NCBI GenBank assembly: GCA_910579465.1
Contig: CAJTUB010000007.1
Coordinates: forward strand, 139,111-203,110
DNA: 64,000 nucleotides
DNA from: an uncultured Lachnospiraceae bacterium
Lineage (GTDB): Bacteria > Bacillota > Clostridia > Lachnospirales > Lachnospiraceae
Direction of reading: 5' to 3'
Shown here: piece by piece, positions 50,610 to 60,012 of the stretch
Layout: every line of letters begins with the position of its first letter
How positions within the stretch are numbered: position 1 is the stretch's first letter
Program-made: the position numbers and the translations under genes
The notes under the pieces: generated by a model
Told to the model about the DNA's origin: nothing
Database searches by the model: none
The model's input: only the letters and a program-made list of their open reading frames with translations

Positions 50610-51272
50610 TCAGCCGCCTCTCTGCTTCTGGAGCATCTTTCTCTGCCGCTCGACAAGATACCGTTCGAGACCTCTCTTTACTACGGTAAACGTACAGCCG
50701 TAAAAATGATGGTACGGCTTGTCATAAACCTCGGAGCTCCTGATAATGGTTCCCCGGCACCTCAACACGCCGTCCCGGGTCGGAATCTCAAACACAATTT
50801 CGGTCTTAAGCTCCAGCGTCTCGTTTGTATACAGACCTGCTCCGGTCACACTCAGGTCAGCTACAAGGGCTTCAAACCCTATTTCATTCTCAATGATTTC
50901 CCCGTTTTCCCCCTCTTCTTTCACGATACGCCGCATCGGACACCGTTCCCCGATTGGCACACGGAACGACTCCCTGCGGTTGTATATCGTCCCCTCTGCC
51001 TGGGAGGTAAACGTATGCACCGCGATGCCGTCCAGCATTGCAAGCCCGCCCTTTACATATTCCCACTTCCACATGCGTTCCCCACTGCGGTAAATCAGCA
51101 CAATGTTATCCTCTTCTTCAAAATGGAAGCTCCGGTTTTTTGCAGCAATCCGCGAAACGGCTACTGAATTTGAGGTGACGGCTTCTACCTTGCTCACAAA
51201 GCGATAGTGGTAGCCTTCACGGTCCACATGGATCTCTATTGTTTTTCCCAACTGCATTTCCTTAATCTGCAA
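50610..51272 (-). CDS. PilZ-domain protein (c-di-GMP receptor, YcgR-like)
   Basis: A 220-residue protein with an N-terminal YcgR/PilZN-like barrel (1-95) and a C-terminal PilZ domain: RRESFRVPIG gives the R-x3-R c-di-GMP ligand motif and VADLSVTGAGLYTN the D-x-S-x-x-G motif. So it very probably binds c-di-GMP. The start is a TTG at 51272 with AGGAGG 9 nt upstream; it overlaps rpe by 11 nt. Such proteins tune motility, envelope synthesis or surface attachment. Confidence 0.9.
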   Translation of the reverse strand: MQIKEMQLGKTIEIHVDREGYHYRFVSKVEAVTSNSVAVSRIAAKNRSFHFEEEDNIVLIYRSGERMWKWEYVKGGLAMLDGIAVHTFTSQAEGTIYNRRESFRVPIGERCPMRRIVKEEGENGEIIENEIGFEALVADLSVTGAGLYTNETLELKTEIVFEIPTRDGVLRCRGTIIRSSEVYDKPYHHFYGCTFTVVKRGLERYLVERQRKMLQKQRGG

Positions 51273-51921
51273 GCCCGACTTCCTCCTTAAATGCTTTCAC
51301 ATTCTGCAAAATATCCCCGCGGAACACCGCCGTTCCCGCAACAAAAACTTCTGCTCCTGCTTCCGCAACTGCTTTTACATTGGTAAGACCGATTCCTCCG
51401 TCTACCTGGATATCATAGCCTCCCAAGGTCTTCTCCCTATGTAATCTCAGCTCCCTTACCTTTTCCACACATGCGGGAATCAGCTTCTGTCCGCCAAATC
51501 CCGGATTCACGGTCATTACCAGCACCCGCTCCATCAGGGACTCCACTTCCTGCAGGGCGGAAACCGGGGTCTCCGGCTTTATGGAAACGCCTGCCCTGAC
51601 GCCAAGCTCCCTTATCTTTTCTACTGTTTTCTTTAAATCTTTACATGCCTCCGCATGTACTGTAATTCCGTCCGCCCCCGCCTTTACAAACTCCTCAAGG
51701 TAGCGCACGGGCTCCGTAATCATAAGGTGAACATCAAAGAACAGCCCGCTTACCTCCCGGATAGAACGGATGACCGGCATTCCGAATGATATGCTCGGAA
51801 CAAAAATGCCATCCATCACGTCGATATGAAGTTCATCGGCTCCTGCTTCTTCCACCATACGGATCTGCTCTCCCAGCCGCGCAAAATCTGCTGCCAAAAT
51901 AGACGGTGCTAATTTAAACAT
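51262..51921 (-). CDS. rpe: Ribulose-phosphate 3-epimerase
   Basis: A 219-residue TIM-barrel enzyme of the pentose phosphate pathway. LAPSILAADFARL, LHIDVMDGIFVPSISFG, VMTVNPGFGGQKLI and IQVDGGIG are diagnostic. It commonly follows rsgA and precedes thiN, as here with PilZ in between. Confidence 0.97.
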   Translation of the reverse strand: MFKLAPSILAADFARLGEQIRMVEEAGADELHIDVMDGIFVPSISFGMPVIRSIREVSGLFFDVHLMITEPVRYLEEFVKAGADGITVHAEACKDLKKTVEKIRELGVRAGVSIKPETPVSALQEVESLMERVLVMTVNPGFGGQKLIPACVEKVRELRLHREKTLGGYDIQVDGGIGLTNVKAVAEAGAEVFVAGTAVFRGDILQNVKAFKEEVGLAD

Positions 51922-51958
51922 ATCTCCTGCTCACTTTCCCGTGCCGCGCACTTCTCTT

Positions 51959-52837
51959 TTAATATCGCTTTATACTGCTTAACTCGGCATAAAGCCTGCG
52001 ATAGCTCTCATACCTCTCTTCTGCAATCTTTCCGCAGGAAACCGCTTCCTTTACGCCGCAGTCCGGCTCTGTCCTATGACTGCATCCGGCAAAACGACAT
52101 TCTGCCGCCGCCTGCCTCATTTCCGGATAATACCTCCACAGCTCCTGCGGAAGTATCTCATTGACATACAGTGTAGAAAATCCCGGGGTGTCCATTACAT
52201 AGGTTTCCCTGTCCGAAACAAACAATTCCGCATGCCGGGTCGTATGCCTTCCCCGTTCAATTTTGCGGCTGACATCGCCAGTCTCCATTGCTGCTGCCGG
52301 ACAAAGAAAATTAATCAGGCTTGACTTTCCTACGCCGGACGGTCCTGCAAGAACCGTCGTTTTCCCGTGCAGAACTGCCTTTAGCTGCGTGAGTCCGGTC
52401 TGCTCCTTTACGGAAAAAAACTGTACCGGATATCCCGCCCGGGTATAAATCTCCTCTATTTTCTCTTTCTGCTGCTCCGTCACGAGCTCGCATTTATTGA
52501 AGCCTGCCAACGCCGGTATCTGCTTCTGCTCCATATAAATCAGGAAACGGTCCAGCAGGTCAAAATTCGGAGCCGGCTTTGCCGCTGCAAAGACAACCAG
52601 CGCCTGGCTGATGTTTGCCGCAGCCGGACGGACCAGCTCGTTAGCCCTTTGCAGTATCTCCTCAAGATTCCCGGTTTTCTTCTCCTCGTCCAGTACACAG
52701 ATCCGGACATTATCCCCGACTAACGGCTTTATCCCGTCTTTGCGGAAGCTTCCCTTTGCCCTGCATTCATAAATACTGCCGTCTTCTCCGTGCACATAGT
52801 AAAATCCTGCAATGCCCTTTGTTATCTTTCCCGTCAT
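51959..52837 (-). CDS. rsgA: Ribosome small-subunit-dependent GTPase A
   Basis: A 292-residue circularly permuted GTPase for 30S maturation: OB-fold, then permuted G motifs NKCEL (G4), GPSGVGKSSLIN (G1), DTPGFSTL (G3), and a C-terminal zinc-binding stretch CRFAGCSHRTEPDCGV. It overlaps the prkC stop by 4 nt, and lies in the firmicute prkC-rsgA-rpe-thiN order. Confidence 0.97.
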   Translation of the reverse strand: MTGKITKGIAGFYYVHGEDGSIYECRAKGSFRKDGIKPLVGDNVRICVLDEEKKTGNLEEILQRANELVRPAAANISQALVVFAAAKPAPNFDLLDRFLIYMEQKQIPALAGFNKCELVTEQQKEKIEEIYTRAGYPVQFFSVKEQTGLTQLKAVLHGKTTVLAGPSGVGKSSLINFLCPAAAMETGDVSRKIERGRHTTRHAELFVSDRETYVMDTPGFSTLYVNEILPQELWRYYPEMRQAAAECRFAGCSHRTEPDCGVKEAVSCGKIAEERYESYRRLYAELSSIKRY

Positions 52838-55008
52838 TGCGCCACTTTTTCTGTAATCGTTGCATTACAATACATTGCCGGGGTTCCATTGACATAAACC
52901 CATACGCCCTTTGTATCCCCGTCCGCTACTCCGCTCAGCTTATCCTTGTCCACGGAAAAGGACATGGAAGAAACCTGCAGCTCATCAAAAGACATCGCAT
53001 CATTCTCATATAAAGAATATACCCCGGTGGACGTCTGGAGTTCAAAGTACACCCATGTAATATCGCCCGGATTCAGCGGGTTATATGGAAGCGCAAACGA
53101 TACCTCCCACTGTGGCTTAGGCTCCGGGGTAGGCGTCGGCGACGGTCCCGGAGTCGGAGTAGGCGTCGGCGTAGGTGACGGTGTCGGCGATGGCGTCGGC
53201 GATACAAGACCGGTGCTTACCCAGATATCAATTTTGGTACCAACCGGAAGCATATTTCCTTCGGACTCGCTCTGGTAGAACACCAGACCGGCATCATAGG
53301 TCGTAGAACTCTCCTGGGTAACCTCCCCTATCTCAAACTCCCTTTCCCTCAGCGCCAGGGTCGCCCCCTCCAGTGTCTTTCCGAGAAGATTCGGCACTGT
53401 CTCTACCTTCTCGCCACGGCTGACTACCAGCACAAGCTCGCCTCCCTTGGCAAGCAGCTCATTGCGCTCCGGCACCGTCCGGATAACGCGGTTATTTTCA
53501 ATCGTCGGACTGTTTTCAAATTCAATCCGTACCTTAAAATCATTCATTGCCTCTACTCTGGCATCCTCATAATTCCAAAGGGCATAGTTCGGCACCCTGA
53601 GCATCTCCGGTCCGGCACTGATGACCAGCCTGATTTCACCGTCGAGCGCAATATCAGCACCGTCCAACGGATACTGGTTGATTACCATGCCCTCAGGATA
53701 GATATCGCTGTAGTCGGTATCCCCGTCCAGAATTGTAAAACGGTCAGACAGCCTCAATAAAAGCTCCTTCGCATCCTCCTTCGTCCGCCCGACTACCTTC
53801 GGCATAGGAACCGTCGGAAGCGTGCTGAACGGCGTCGGGGAAAGCGTCGGCGTCCCCTGGAACTTTGTCGGGGAAATTCCCGGCGACGGCGTAACCTTCT
53901 CCGTACCGAACATATTGACAAACTTGGATACGACGAAGAAAATTGCAATCATACATGCAATGGCAACGCCTACAACAACAAACACCATTGCCTTATCCCA
54001 TTTCGGGTCTGCCCCGTCTAACTCCTCCTCTTCCTCGCGCAAAAGCTTGGCATTCGCCTGCTGGTTTGCGTCAAACCTCGTCACCGGGGACTTCGCGGCA
54101 CTTTTAATAACGGCAAGTTCGTCCTGTGTCATATTTTTCGTCGGGGAATCCGACACAACGCCTGCGGAAATCTGGACAAAGTCCCCTTCCGGATTCATTA
54201 CGGAGCGCTTCAGGTCCACGATTAAATCAGATGCGGATAAATAGCGGTTCTCCGGGCGCTTCTGCATACACTTCTGCACAATCTTATCCACGCTGTAAGG
54301 CACGGCAGGATTTACCTCCTTGACCGGCACCGGCTCATACTGGATATGGGAAAGCGCTACCGAGACCGTATTGTCCCCTGCAAACGGAACCTTTCCGCTC
54401 AGCATCTCGTACATCGTGACGCCAAGGGAATAAATGTCGCTCTTTTCGTCGCTGTAGCCGCCCCTTGCCTGCTCCGGGGAAAGATAATGCACTGAGCCGA
54501 CCGCATTCTGCGTCACCGTGTTGGTCGTTACTGCCTTGGCTATCCCGAAGTCTGCCACCTTTACCTTGCCTTCGCGGGAAATAATAATATTCTGCGGCTT
54601 GATGTCCCTGTGGACGATATGATTGTCATGCGCCGCTTCAAGTCCCTGTGAAATCTGGATTGCAATCCCGATTGCCTCTTTGATTTCCAGCCTTCCCTTT
54701 TTTTCAATAAACTTTTTTAAGGTAATCCCCTCTACCAGCTCCATCACGATATAGTGCAAATCGCCGTCGTCCCCGACATCGTATACGCTTACGATATTCG
54801 GATGGGAAAGACCCGCGGCAGACTGCGCCTCTGCACGGAACTTTGTCACCAGATTCTTATCAGCAGAAAACTCCGGTTTTAAAATTTTAATCGCTACATA
54901 GCGGTTCAGCCGGTGACATTTCGCGCGGTAAACATCCGCCATTCCGCCTGACCCGACTTTTTCAATAATTTCATACCTGTCACTGATAAACATTCCCGGT
55001 TTTACCAT
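52834..55008 (-). CDS. prkC: PASTA-domain Ser/Thr protein kinase
   Basis: A 724-residue membrane kinase. Kinase domain (about 10-275): GSGGMADVYRAK, VAIKIL, HRDIKPQNIII and ADFGIAKA. A basic juxtamembrane part and membrane helix (about 340-365) are followed by three PASTA repeats (beginning MPKVVGRTKEDAKELL, VPNYALWNYEDARVEA, VPNLLGKTLEGATLAL), then a SPTPSPTPTPTP linker and an extra 95-residue C-terminal domain. It senses muropeptides or lipid II and controls wall growth and germination. Its phosphatase is immediately upstream. Confidence 0.96.
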   Translation of the reverse strand: MVKPGMFISDRYEIIEKVGSGGMADVYRAKCHRLNRYVAIKILKPEFSADKNLVTKFRAEAQSAAGLSHPNIVSVYDVGDDGDLHYIVMELVEGITLKKFIEKKGRLEIKEAIGIAIQISQGLEAAHDNHIVHRDIKPQNIIISREGKVKVADFGIAKAVTTNTVTQNAVGSVHYLSPEQARGGYSDEKSDIYSLGVTMYEMLSGKVPFAGDNTVSVALSHIQYEPVPVKEVNPAVPYSVDKIVQKCMQKRPENRYLSASDLIVDLKRSVMNPEGDFVQISAGVVSDSPTKNMTQDELAVIKSAAKSPVTRFDANQQANAKLLREEEEELDGADPKWDKAMVFVVVGVAIACMIAIFFVVSKFVNMFGTEKVTPSPGISPTKFQGTPTLSPTPFSTLPTVPMPKVVGRTKEDAKELLLRLSDRFTILDGDTDYSDIYPEGMVINQYPLDGADIALDGEIRLVISAGPEMLRVPNYALWNYEDARVEAMNDFKVRIEFENSPTIENNRVIRTVPERNELLAKGGELVLVVSRGEKVETVPNLLGKTLEGATLALREREFEIGEVTQESSTTYDAGLVFYQSESEGNMLPVGTKIDIWVSTGLVSPTPSPTPSPTPTPTPTPGPSPTPTPEPKPQWEVSFALPYNPLNPGDITWVYFELQTSTGVYSLYENDAMSFDELQVSSMSFSVDKDKLSGVADGDTKGVWVYVNGTPAMYCNATITEKVAQ

Positions 55009-55022
55009 AAAATCTCACCTTT

Positions 55023-55763
55023 CTAATTCCTATCCTGCCTGATTTCAATAATCACTGCCGATATATTGTCTTTTCCACCGCATTCATTGGCGCGCTGTAC
55101 CAGCCGGTGCAGTGCCTCCTCCGGCGCGTCTGCGCTCTTCATTACAATATGCCGGATTTCTTCATCCTCCACCATGTTCGTCAGACCGTCCGTACACAAC
55201 AGAAGAAAGCTGGAATCCTCTTCCGTCATTACCTCGTAATAATCTGCTTCGACCGCCGCCTCTACGCCGACTGCCCGCGTAATCACATTTTTCTTCGGAT
55301 GGATTCTTGCATCTTTTCTCAGGAGTTCTCCTTTGCGTATCATCTCTTCCACATAGGAATGATCCACTGTAATCTGCTTCATTTCATTTCCAATCATATA
55401 AAGCCTGCTGTCCCCGACGTTCACAACATAGATTCTGTCCGGAAATACCGTAGCGGCGACAAATGTCGTCCCCATACCGCTCAGCTCGGAATTTTCCGCC
55501 GCATGCGCTGCCACAGAGGCATTTGCTGCTGCAAGCGCCTCCTTCATGGTACTGATTACTGTCGGCTGTCCGCTTCGTTTTACCTGGGCAACAAACTCCT
55601 CCACACAGCACCGGGAAGCGTAATCCCCTGCATTATAGCCCCCCATACCGTCTGCGGTAATATATAGATTCGGCAGGGAACCGACTGGTTCATCACTGCT
55701 GTATATGTAATCCTGATTGACCTCCCGCGTTTTTCCCGTATCCGTAATCGAATACGACTTCAA
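55023..55763 (-). CDS. stp: PP2C-type Ser/Thr phosphatase
   Basis: A 246-residue PP2C phosphatase that opposes PrkC. Metal-binding motifs: KTREVNQDYIY, ITADGMGGYNAGD, VNVGDSRLYM and LLLCTDGLTNMV. The chosen start is the TTG at 55763 (LKSYSITDTGKTRE), correctly spaced from GGAGGAGG; the longer frame to 55859 runs through rlmN and the GTG at 55772 lies too close to the site. Pairing with prkC is standard. Confidence 0.92.
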   Translation of the reverse strand: MKSYSITDTGKTREVNQDYIYSSDEPVGSLPNLYITADGMGGYNAGDYASRCCVEEFVAQVKRSGQPTVISTMKEALAAANASVAAHAAENSELSGMGTTFVAATVFPDRIYVVNVGDSRLYMIGNEMKQITVDHSYVEEMIRKGELLRKDARIHPKKNVITRAVGVEAAVEADYYEVMTEEDSSFLLLCTDGLTNMVEDEEIRHIVMKSADAPEEALHRLVQRANECGGKDNISAVIIEIRQDRN

Positions 55764-55783
55764 GGCACTCACCTCCTCCGATA

Positions 55784-56881
55784 CTACTCGTATCCTGCCC
55801 CTTCCCTGCTTTCCATACCGGAAACGGAATCCAGATGACTCTTTCTTAACTGTCCGCACGCCGCTCCGATATCTGCACCCAACTCTCTTCTAATAGTAAC
55901 ATTTATATTATATTTTTCAAGTGTTTTTCTGAAATTTAAAACATTTTTAAAACTTGACTGCCTGTAAGCCCGCTCTTTTACAGGGTTTACGGGAATCAAA
56001 TTTACATGGCAATTTCTTCCATGTAAAAGCCTCCCGAGCTTTTCCGCTTCTTCCTTTGTATCATTTTCCTCTGCCACAAGACTATACTCATAGGTAATCC
56101 GGCGCCCCGTCTTTTCAAAATAATCGTCACAGGCAGCAAGCACCTCCGAAAGCGGATAGCGGTTTGCCACCGGCATCAGCCGCCGCCTTACCGTATCATC
56201 CGGCGCATGCAGGGACAGCGCCAGCGTAACCGGAAGCCCTTCCTCCGCAAAACGCCGTATGTTTTCCACGATTCCGCAGGTGGACACGGTAATGTTGCGG
56301 ATGCTCATTCCCTGCCCCTGCTCTGCGGTCAGAAGCCGCAGAAAGCGTACCAGATTGTCATAGTTATCCATCGGCTCACCGGTTCCCATAACAACGACAT
56401 GCGACACCCTCTCCCCGGTCAGCTCCTGAATCCGGTAAATCTGCTCCAGCATTTCCGAAGGAAGTAGGTTCCGTTCCAGTCCCCCGAGCGTCGACGCACA
56501 GAACCGGCAGCCCATCCGGCATCCTGCCTGGGAGGAAATACAGACAGAGTTCCCGTGCTTATATTTCATAAACACGCTCTCGATTACCTTATCGTCCGGC
56601 AGTGCAAACAGAAACTTTACGGTTTCATCCTGTGCGGAAGAAAGGCGTTTTACCTCCCGCAGAACAACAAGCGAATAAACCTCCCTGAGACGATTCCTAA
56701 GTGTCTCCGGCAGGTTTGTCATGCAGGAAAAGTCCGTTACCTGCCGTTTATGCAGCCAGTCAAAAATCTGTGCCGCCCGGAATCTTTTCTCGCCAAGCCC
56801 CTCAAGCTCCTTCGTAAGCTCCGGCAGCGTATAGGATTTTATATCTTTCTTTTCTGACTCTTCTGTTTTTCCTTCTTCCAT
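55784..56881 (-). CDS. rlmN: 23S rRNA (adenine(2503)-C(2))-methyltransferase
   Basis: A 365-residue radical SAM enzyme methylating A2503 of 23S rRNA and A37 of some tRNAs. The cluster motif is CRMGCRFCAS and the methyl-transfer Cys pair is completed by the C-terminal CGQLRKS motif; GTGEPMDNYDN follows the family pattern. The start may be 56881, better placed after GGAGGGAGAAAGGG, or 56902 with 7 more residues. Confidence 0.95.
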   Translation of the reverse strand: MEEGKTEESEKKDIKSYTLPELTKELEGLGEKRFRAAQIFDWLHKRQVTDFSCMTNLPETLRNRLREVYSLVVLREVKRLSSAQDETVKFLFALPDDKVIESVFMKYKHGNSVCISSQAGCRMGCRFCASTLGGLERNLLPSEMLEQIYRIQELTGERVSHVVVMGTGEPMDNYDNLVRFLRLLTAEQGQGMSIRNITVSTCGIVENIRRFAEEGLPVTLALSLHAPDDTVRRRLMPVANRYPLSEVLAACDDYFEKTGRRITYEYSLVAEENDTKEEAEKLGRLLHGRNCHVNLIPVNPVKERAYRQSSFKNVLNFRKTLEKYNINVTIRRELGADIGAACGQLRKSHLDSVSGMESREGAGYE

Positions 56882-56955
56882 CTCTTCCCTTTCTCCCTCC
56901 ATCTTCAGGAAATCTCACTTTCCGGCGTTTCCCTGCCTCCTGTCTGGCTTCTTCG

Positions 56956-58320
56956 TCAGGACGGCTTCCGGAACCTTGCTAAGAAAAAGCCGTCTGTTCC
57001 ATGGACTCCCGGCAGCAGCTGGAGATATCCGTCCTTTGTCGTATCTGTCCAAAGCTTTTCGGAGAGAAACGGCTCTAAGCTCTCCGGCTGCATTCCACAT
57101 TCCTTCAAAAAATAAAAGCCGCCCATGTTCTCTTCCTTGTTTAATGTGCAGGTGGAAAAAATTAATACTCCGCCCTTCTTTACATACCGGACGGCGTTCG
57201 CCAGAATCTTTCTTTGCAGGATACAAAGCTCCTTTTCCCGTTCCCTTGTCATAAACAGCTTAATATCCGGCTTCTTTCCGAGAATGCCAAGACCGGAGCA
57301 GGGTACGTCCGCCAGCACGACGTCATAGCCCTCCGCATCCTCCTCCCGGTAAACCGTCGCGTCCAGACAGCGCACAGTAATACCCGGCAGGCGGCATCTC
57401 GCTTTATTCTCCTCAAGCAGCGCCGTCTTCGCGGCAGTACAGTCTCTTGCCTCTACGGTTCCGCCGCCGGACGAACATAAAATATCCGCCGCCAGCACCG
57501 ATTTCCCGCCCGGCGCCGCGCAAAGGTCCAATACGCGCTCCCCGCCGGAAAGCCCGGCAGCAAAAACCGCCTGCATGGAACTCTCGTCCTGAATATAAAA
57601 TGCGCCCTCGTGAAAAAGCGGCAGCGCTTCCGGCGAATCAATTCCAGACAGCCGCAGCGCCTCCGGGGAATACATGCCTTTTTCCGTCCGGATGCCTGCT
57701 TTTTGAAATACCCCGGCCAATTCTTCTACTCCTGTCGTATGTGTCATACAGCGCACCGATACCGATGTTTCCTCCTCTAAGAACGCTGCAAATATTTTTT
57801 CTGCTGTCTCCGTCCCGTACTGCTCCGTTATTTGTTCTACAAATGTCGTCGGCATCGAATAACGGACGGAAAGAAACTCCGTCAGGTTTTCCTCCGCCTT
57901 TGGATACGCAATGGTCCCTGTCCTTGCAACCGCCCTTGCTACTCCGTTGACAAATCCGGAAAGCCCGGAAAAGCCAAGCTTTTTTGTCAGCTTCACCGCC
58001 TCGTTGCAGGCAGCGCCTGCCGGTATCTTGTCCATAAACCGGAGCTGGTACACGGTGATCCGCAAAATTGCCGCCACCGCGGGCTTCATCTTACGGACCG
58101 GCGTTTTCGAAAACCGGTCAATGATATAGTCTAACTCTGTCATCCGCTCCAGACATCCCGAAAACAGCCTTGTCGCAAGTGCCCTTTCCCGCTTCTCCTC
58201 TATCCTGACAAGATATTTTTCTTTTGCTTCATGGGAAAACTGCCCATCTTTGCATACGGCAAGCAGCATTTTCACTGCCGCCTCCCTTGCAGTCAGGAAG
58301 CCCCTTTCTTCCGCAGCCAT
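56956..58320 (-). CDS. rsmB: 16S rRNA (cytosine(967)-C(5))-methyltransferase
   Basis: A 454-residue enzyme: N-terminal NusB-like helical domain (TAREAAVKMLLAVCKDGQFSH) and C-terminal RsmB/F-type methyltransferase with DLCAAPGGKS, ADVPCSGLGILGKKPDIK and FSTCTLNKEEN, which carries the catalytic cysteine. It starts 2 nt after the yugP stop. Confidence 0.96.
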   Translation of the reverse strand: MAAEERGFLTAREAAVKMLLAVCKDGQFSHEAKEKYLVRIEEKRERALATRLFSGCLERMTELDYIIDRFSKTPVRKMKPAVAAILRITVYQLRFMDKIPAGAACNEAVKLTKKLGFSGLSGFVNGVARAVARTGTIAYPKAEENLTEFLSVRYSMPTTFVEQITEQYGTETAEKIFAAFLEEETSVSVRCMTHTTGVEELAGVFQKAGIRTEKGMYSPEALRLSGIDSPEALPLFHEGAFYIQDESSMQAVFAAGLSGGERVLDLCAAPGGKSVLAADILCSSGGGTVEARDCTAAKTALLEENKARCRLPGITVRCLDATVYREEDAEGYDVVLADVPCSGLGILGKKPDIKLFMTREREKELCILQRKILANAVRYVKKGGVLIFSTCTLNKEENMGGFYFLKECGMQPESLEPFLSEKLWTDTTKDGYLQLLPGVHGTDGFFLARFRKPS

Positions 58321-58322
58321 TC

Positions 58323-59006
58323 CTAATCTCTCCTTCTGCGTGCAATCAGAAGCAGCCGTAACAGCTGCAGGGTTGACGCGGCTGTAGCGGCAAGATACGT
58401 ATAAGCTGCCGCACGCAATACCTTTTTCACCTTCGGCAGCTCCGTACTGCCGACCATACCACTGTCCCCGAGAATCGCAACCGCACGGGCGGACGCGTTA
58501 AACTCTACCGGCAGGGTGACAATATGGAACACGACCACAAAGGAAAACAAAAAGATACCGATCGGAACCAGGCTGTTGTACAGACCGAGCACCAGCCCGA
58601 GAATAAAGAGCGGCATGGAAAGCTGGTTCCCGAAATTTACGATTGGCACCAGAAAATGCCGCAGCCGGAGCGGCACATAGGACTCGCTGTCCTGGATGGC
58701 GTGCCCGCACTCATGCGCCGCCACCCCGATTGCCGCAATCGACGTACTCTGGTACACCGTATCCGAAAGCCGCAGCGTCTTAGCAGCCGAATCATAGTGG
58801 TCCGTCAAATCTCCTTCTACCCTCTCGATTCTCACATCGGTAATTCCCGCGCCGTACAAAATCCGCTCTGCCGCTTCCGCCGCCGTAATCCCGCGGCTGG
58901 AAGCCACCTGGGAATACTTGGAATAGGCATTCTTCATCCCTGCGGAAGCCCAAAGGGAAAGCGCCAGCCCGATAAGAATTAAAACATAAGTCCAGTCATA
59001 ATACAA
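58323..59006 (-). CDS. Zinc metallopeptidase (YugP family, membrane)
   Basis: A 227-residue integral membrane protease of the YugP/DUF955-like family: N-terminal helix, zinc site AAHECGHAIQ (HExxH-like HECGH), then several helices. The start is a TTG at 59006 (MYYDWTYVLILIGLALSLW), 7 nt after GGAGGG. Genes of this family regularly lie between fmt and rsmB in Clostridia. The substrate is unknown. Confidence 0.9.
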   Translation of the reverse strand: MYYDWTYVLILIGLALSLWASAGMKNAYSKYSQVASSRGITAAEAAERILYGAGITDVRIERVEGDLTDHYDSAAKTLRLSDTVYQSTSIAAIGVAAHECGHAIQDSESYVPLRLRHFLVPIVNFGNQLSMPLFILGLVLGLYNSLVPIGIFLFSFVVVFHIVTLPVEFNASARAVAILGDSGMVGSTELPKVKKVLRAAAYTYLAATAASTLQLLRLLLIARRRRD

Positions 59007-59063
59007 TGTAACACCCTCCGTTTCTTTTCACTTGTGACCCGGATACCGCTAATGTCTTCGGGC

Positions 59064-60002
59064 TTAACTGCCGAATACCAGCCCCGGCACAAGCGGATAC
59101 CCGCGTAAAAACTCCTCTGCCGTCATACGGCGTTTTCCCTCCGGCTGCAGCTCCTGCACCTTTAAAATGCCGTTTCCGGTCATAATCCAAAGCATCCCGT
59201 CCTTTACCGAAACTAACGTCCCGCACGGACAAGCCTCAAACCTGTCGTAAGAAACTGACGCCTTCCAAAACTTCAATGTCTTCCCCTGCCAGTAAGTATA
59301 CGCACTTGGCCACAGACTTAGTCCGCGGATTGTACGTTCCAGGACTTCCGCCGGAGCGGTAAAGTCCAGCCTTCCCTGTTCCTTACGGAGCATTTTTGTA
59401 TAGGTAGCTGCTTCATGCTCCTGCGGCACATAAACTGCCGTTCCCTCTTCTACCTGGGACAGTGCGGAAAGCAGCAGCGGTCCTGCGGCTGCCGCCAGCT
59501 TATCGTGGAGGCTCTGTCCGGTATCCGCATCCGTAATCACGACCTCCTCCTTACACAGCATATCCCCGGTATCAATGCCCTCGTCCATCCGCATAATCGT
59601 AATACCGGTTTTCTTCTTCCCGTCAAGAATCGCCTGCTGGATCGGCGCAGCGCCCCGGTACTCCGGAAGCAGGGAGGCATGCACATTGATACAGCCGTAC
59701 CTTGGAAGCGTAAGAATCTCCTCCGACAGAATCTGGCCGAATGCCGCCACTAAAATGACCTCCGGCGCCAGCTCCCTCAGCTGTGCCACTGATTCCGGTG
59801 CCTTTACCTTTTCCGGCTGGAGCACCGGTATATGATACTCCTCTGCCAGAAGCTTAACCGGAGAGGCGGCAAGCTCCTTCCCGCGTCCTTTCGGACGATC
59901 CGGCTGTGTCACCACCGCCAGAAGCTCATGCTTTCCCGACTGCAGCAGGCTCTTCAATACTTCCGCCGCAATATCCGGCGTTCCCATAAAGACTGCTCTC
60001 AT
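59064..60002 (-). CDS. fmt: Methionyl-tRNA formyltransferase
   Basis: A 312-residue enzyme that formylates initiator Met-tRNA. MRAVFMGTPDIAAEVLKSL, QPDRPKGRGKELAASPVK, the catalytic NVHASLLPEYRGAAPIQ and C-terminal domain are present. The start at 60002 has AGGAGG; 12 extra codons of the longer frame overlap def. It follows def by 10 nt; their products act in sequence on the start methionine. Confidence 0.97.
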   Translation of the reverse strand: MRAVFMGTPDIAAEVLKSLLQSGKHELLAVVTQPDRPKGRGKELAASPVKLLAEEYHIPVLQPEKVKAPESVAQLRELAPEVILVAAFGQILSEEILTLPRYGCINVHASLLPEYRGAAPIQQAILDGKKKTGITIMRMDEGIDTGDMLCKEEVVITDADTGQSLHDKLAAAAGPLLLSALSQVEEGTAVYVPQEHEAATYTKMLRKEQGRLDFTAPAEVLERTIRGLSLWPSAYTYWQGKTLKFWKASVSYDRFEACPCGTLVSVKDGMLWIMTGNGILKVQELQPEGKRRMTAEEFLRGYPLVPGLVFGS

Positions 60003-60012
60003 ATGCTTCCTC

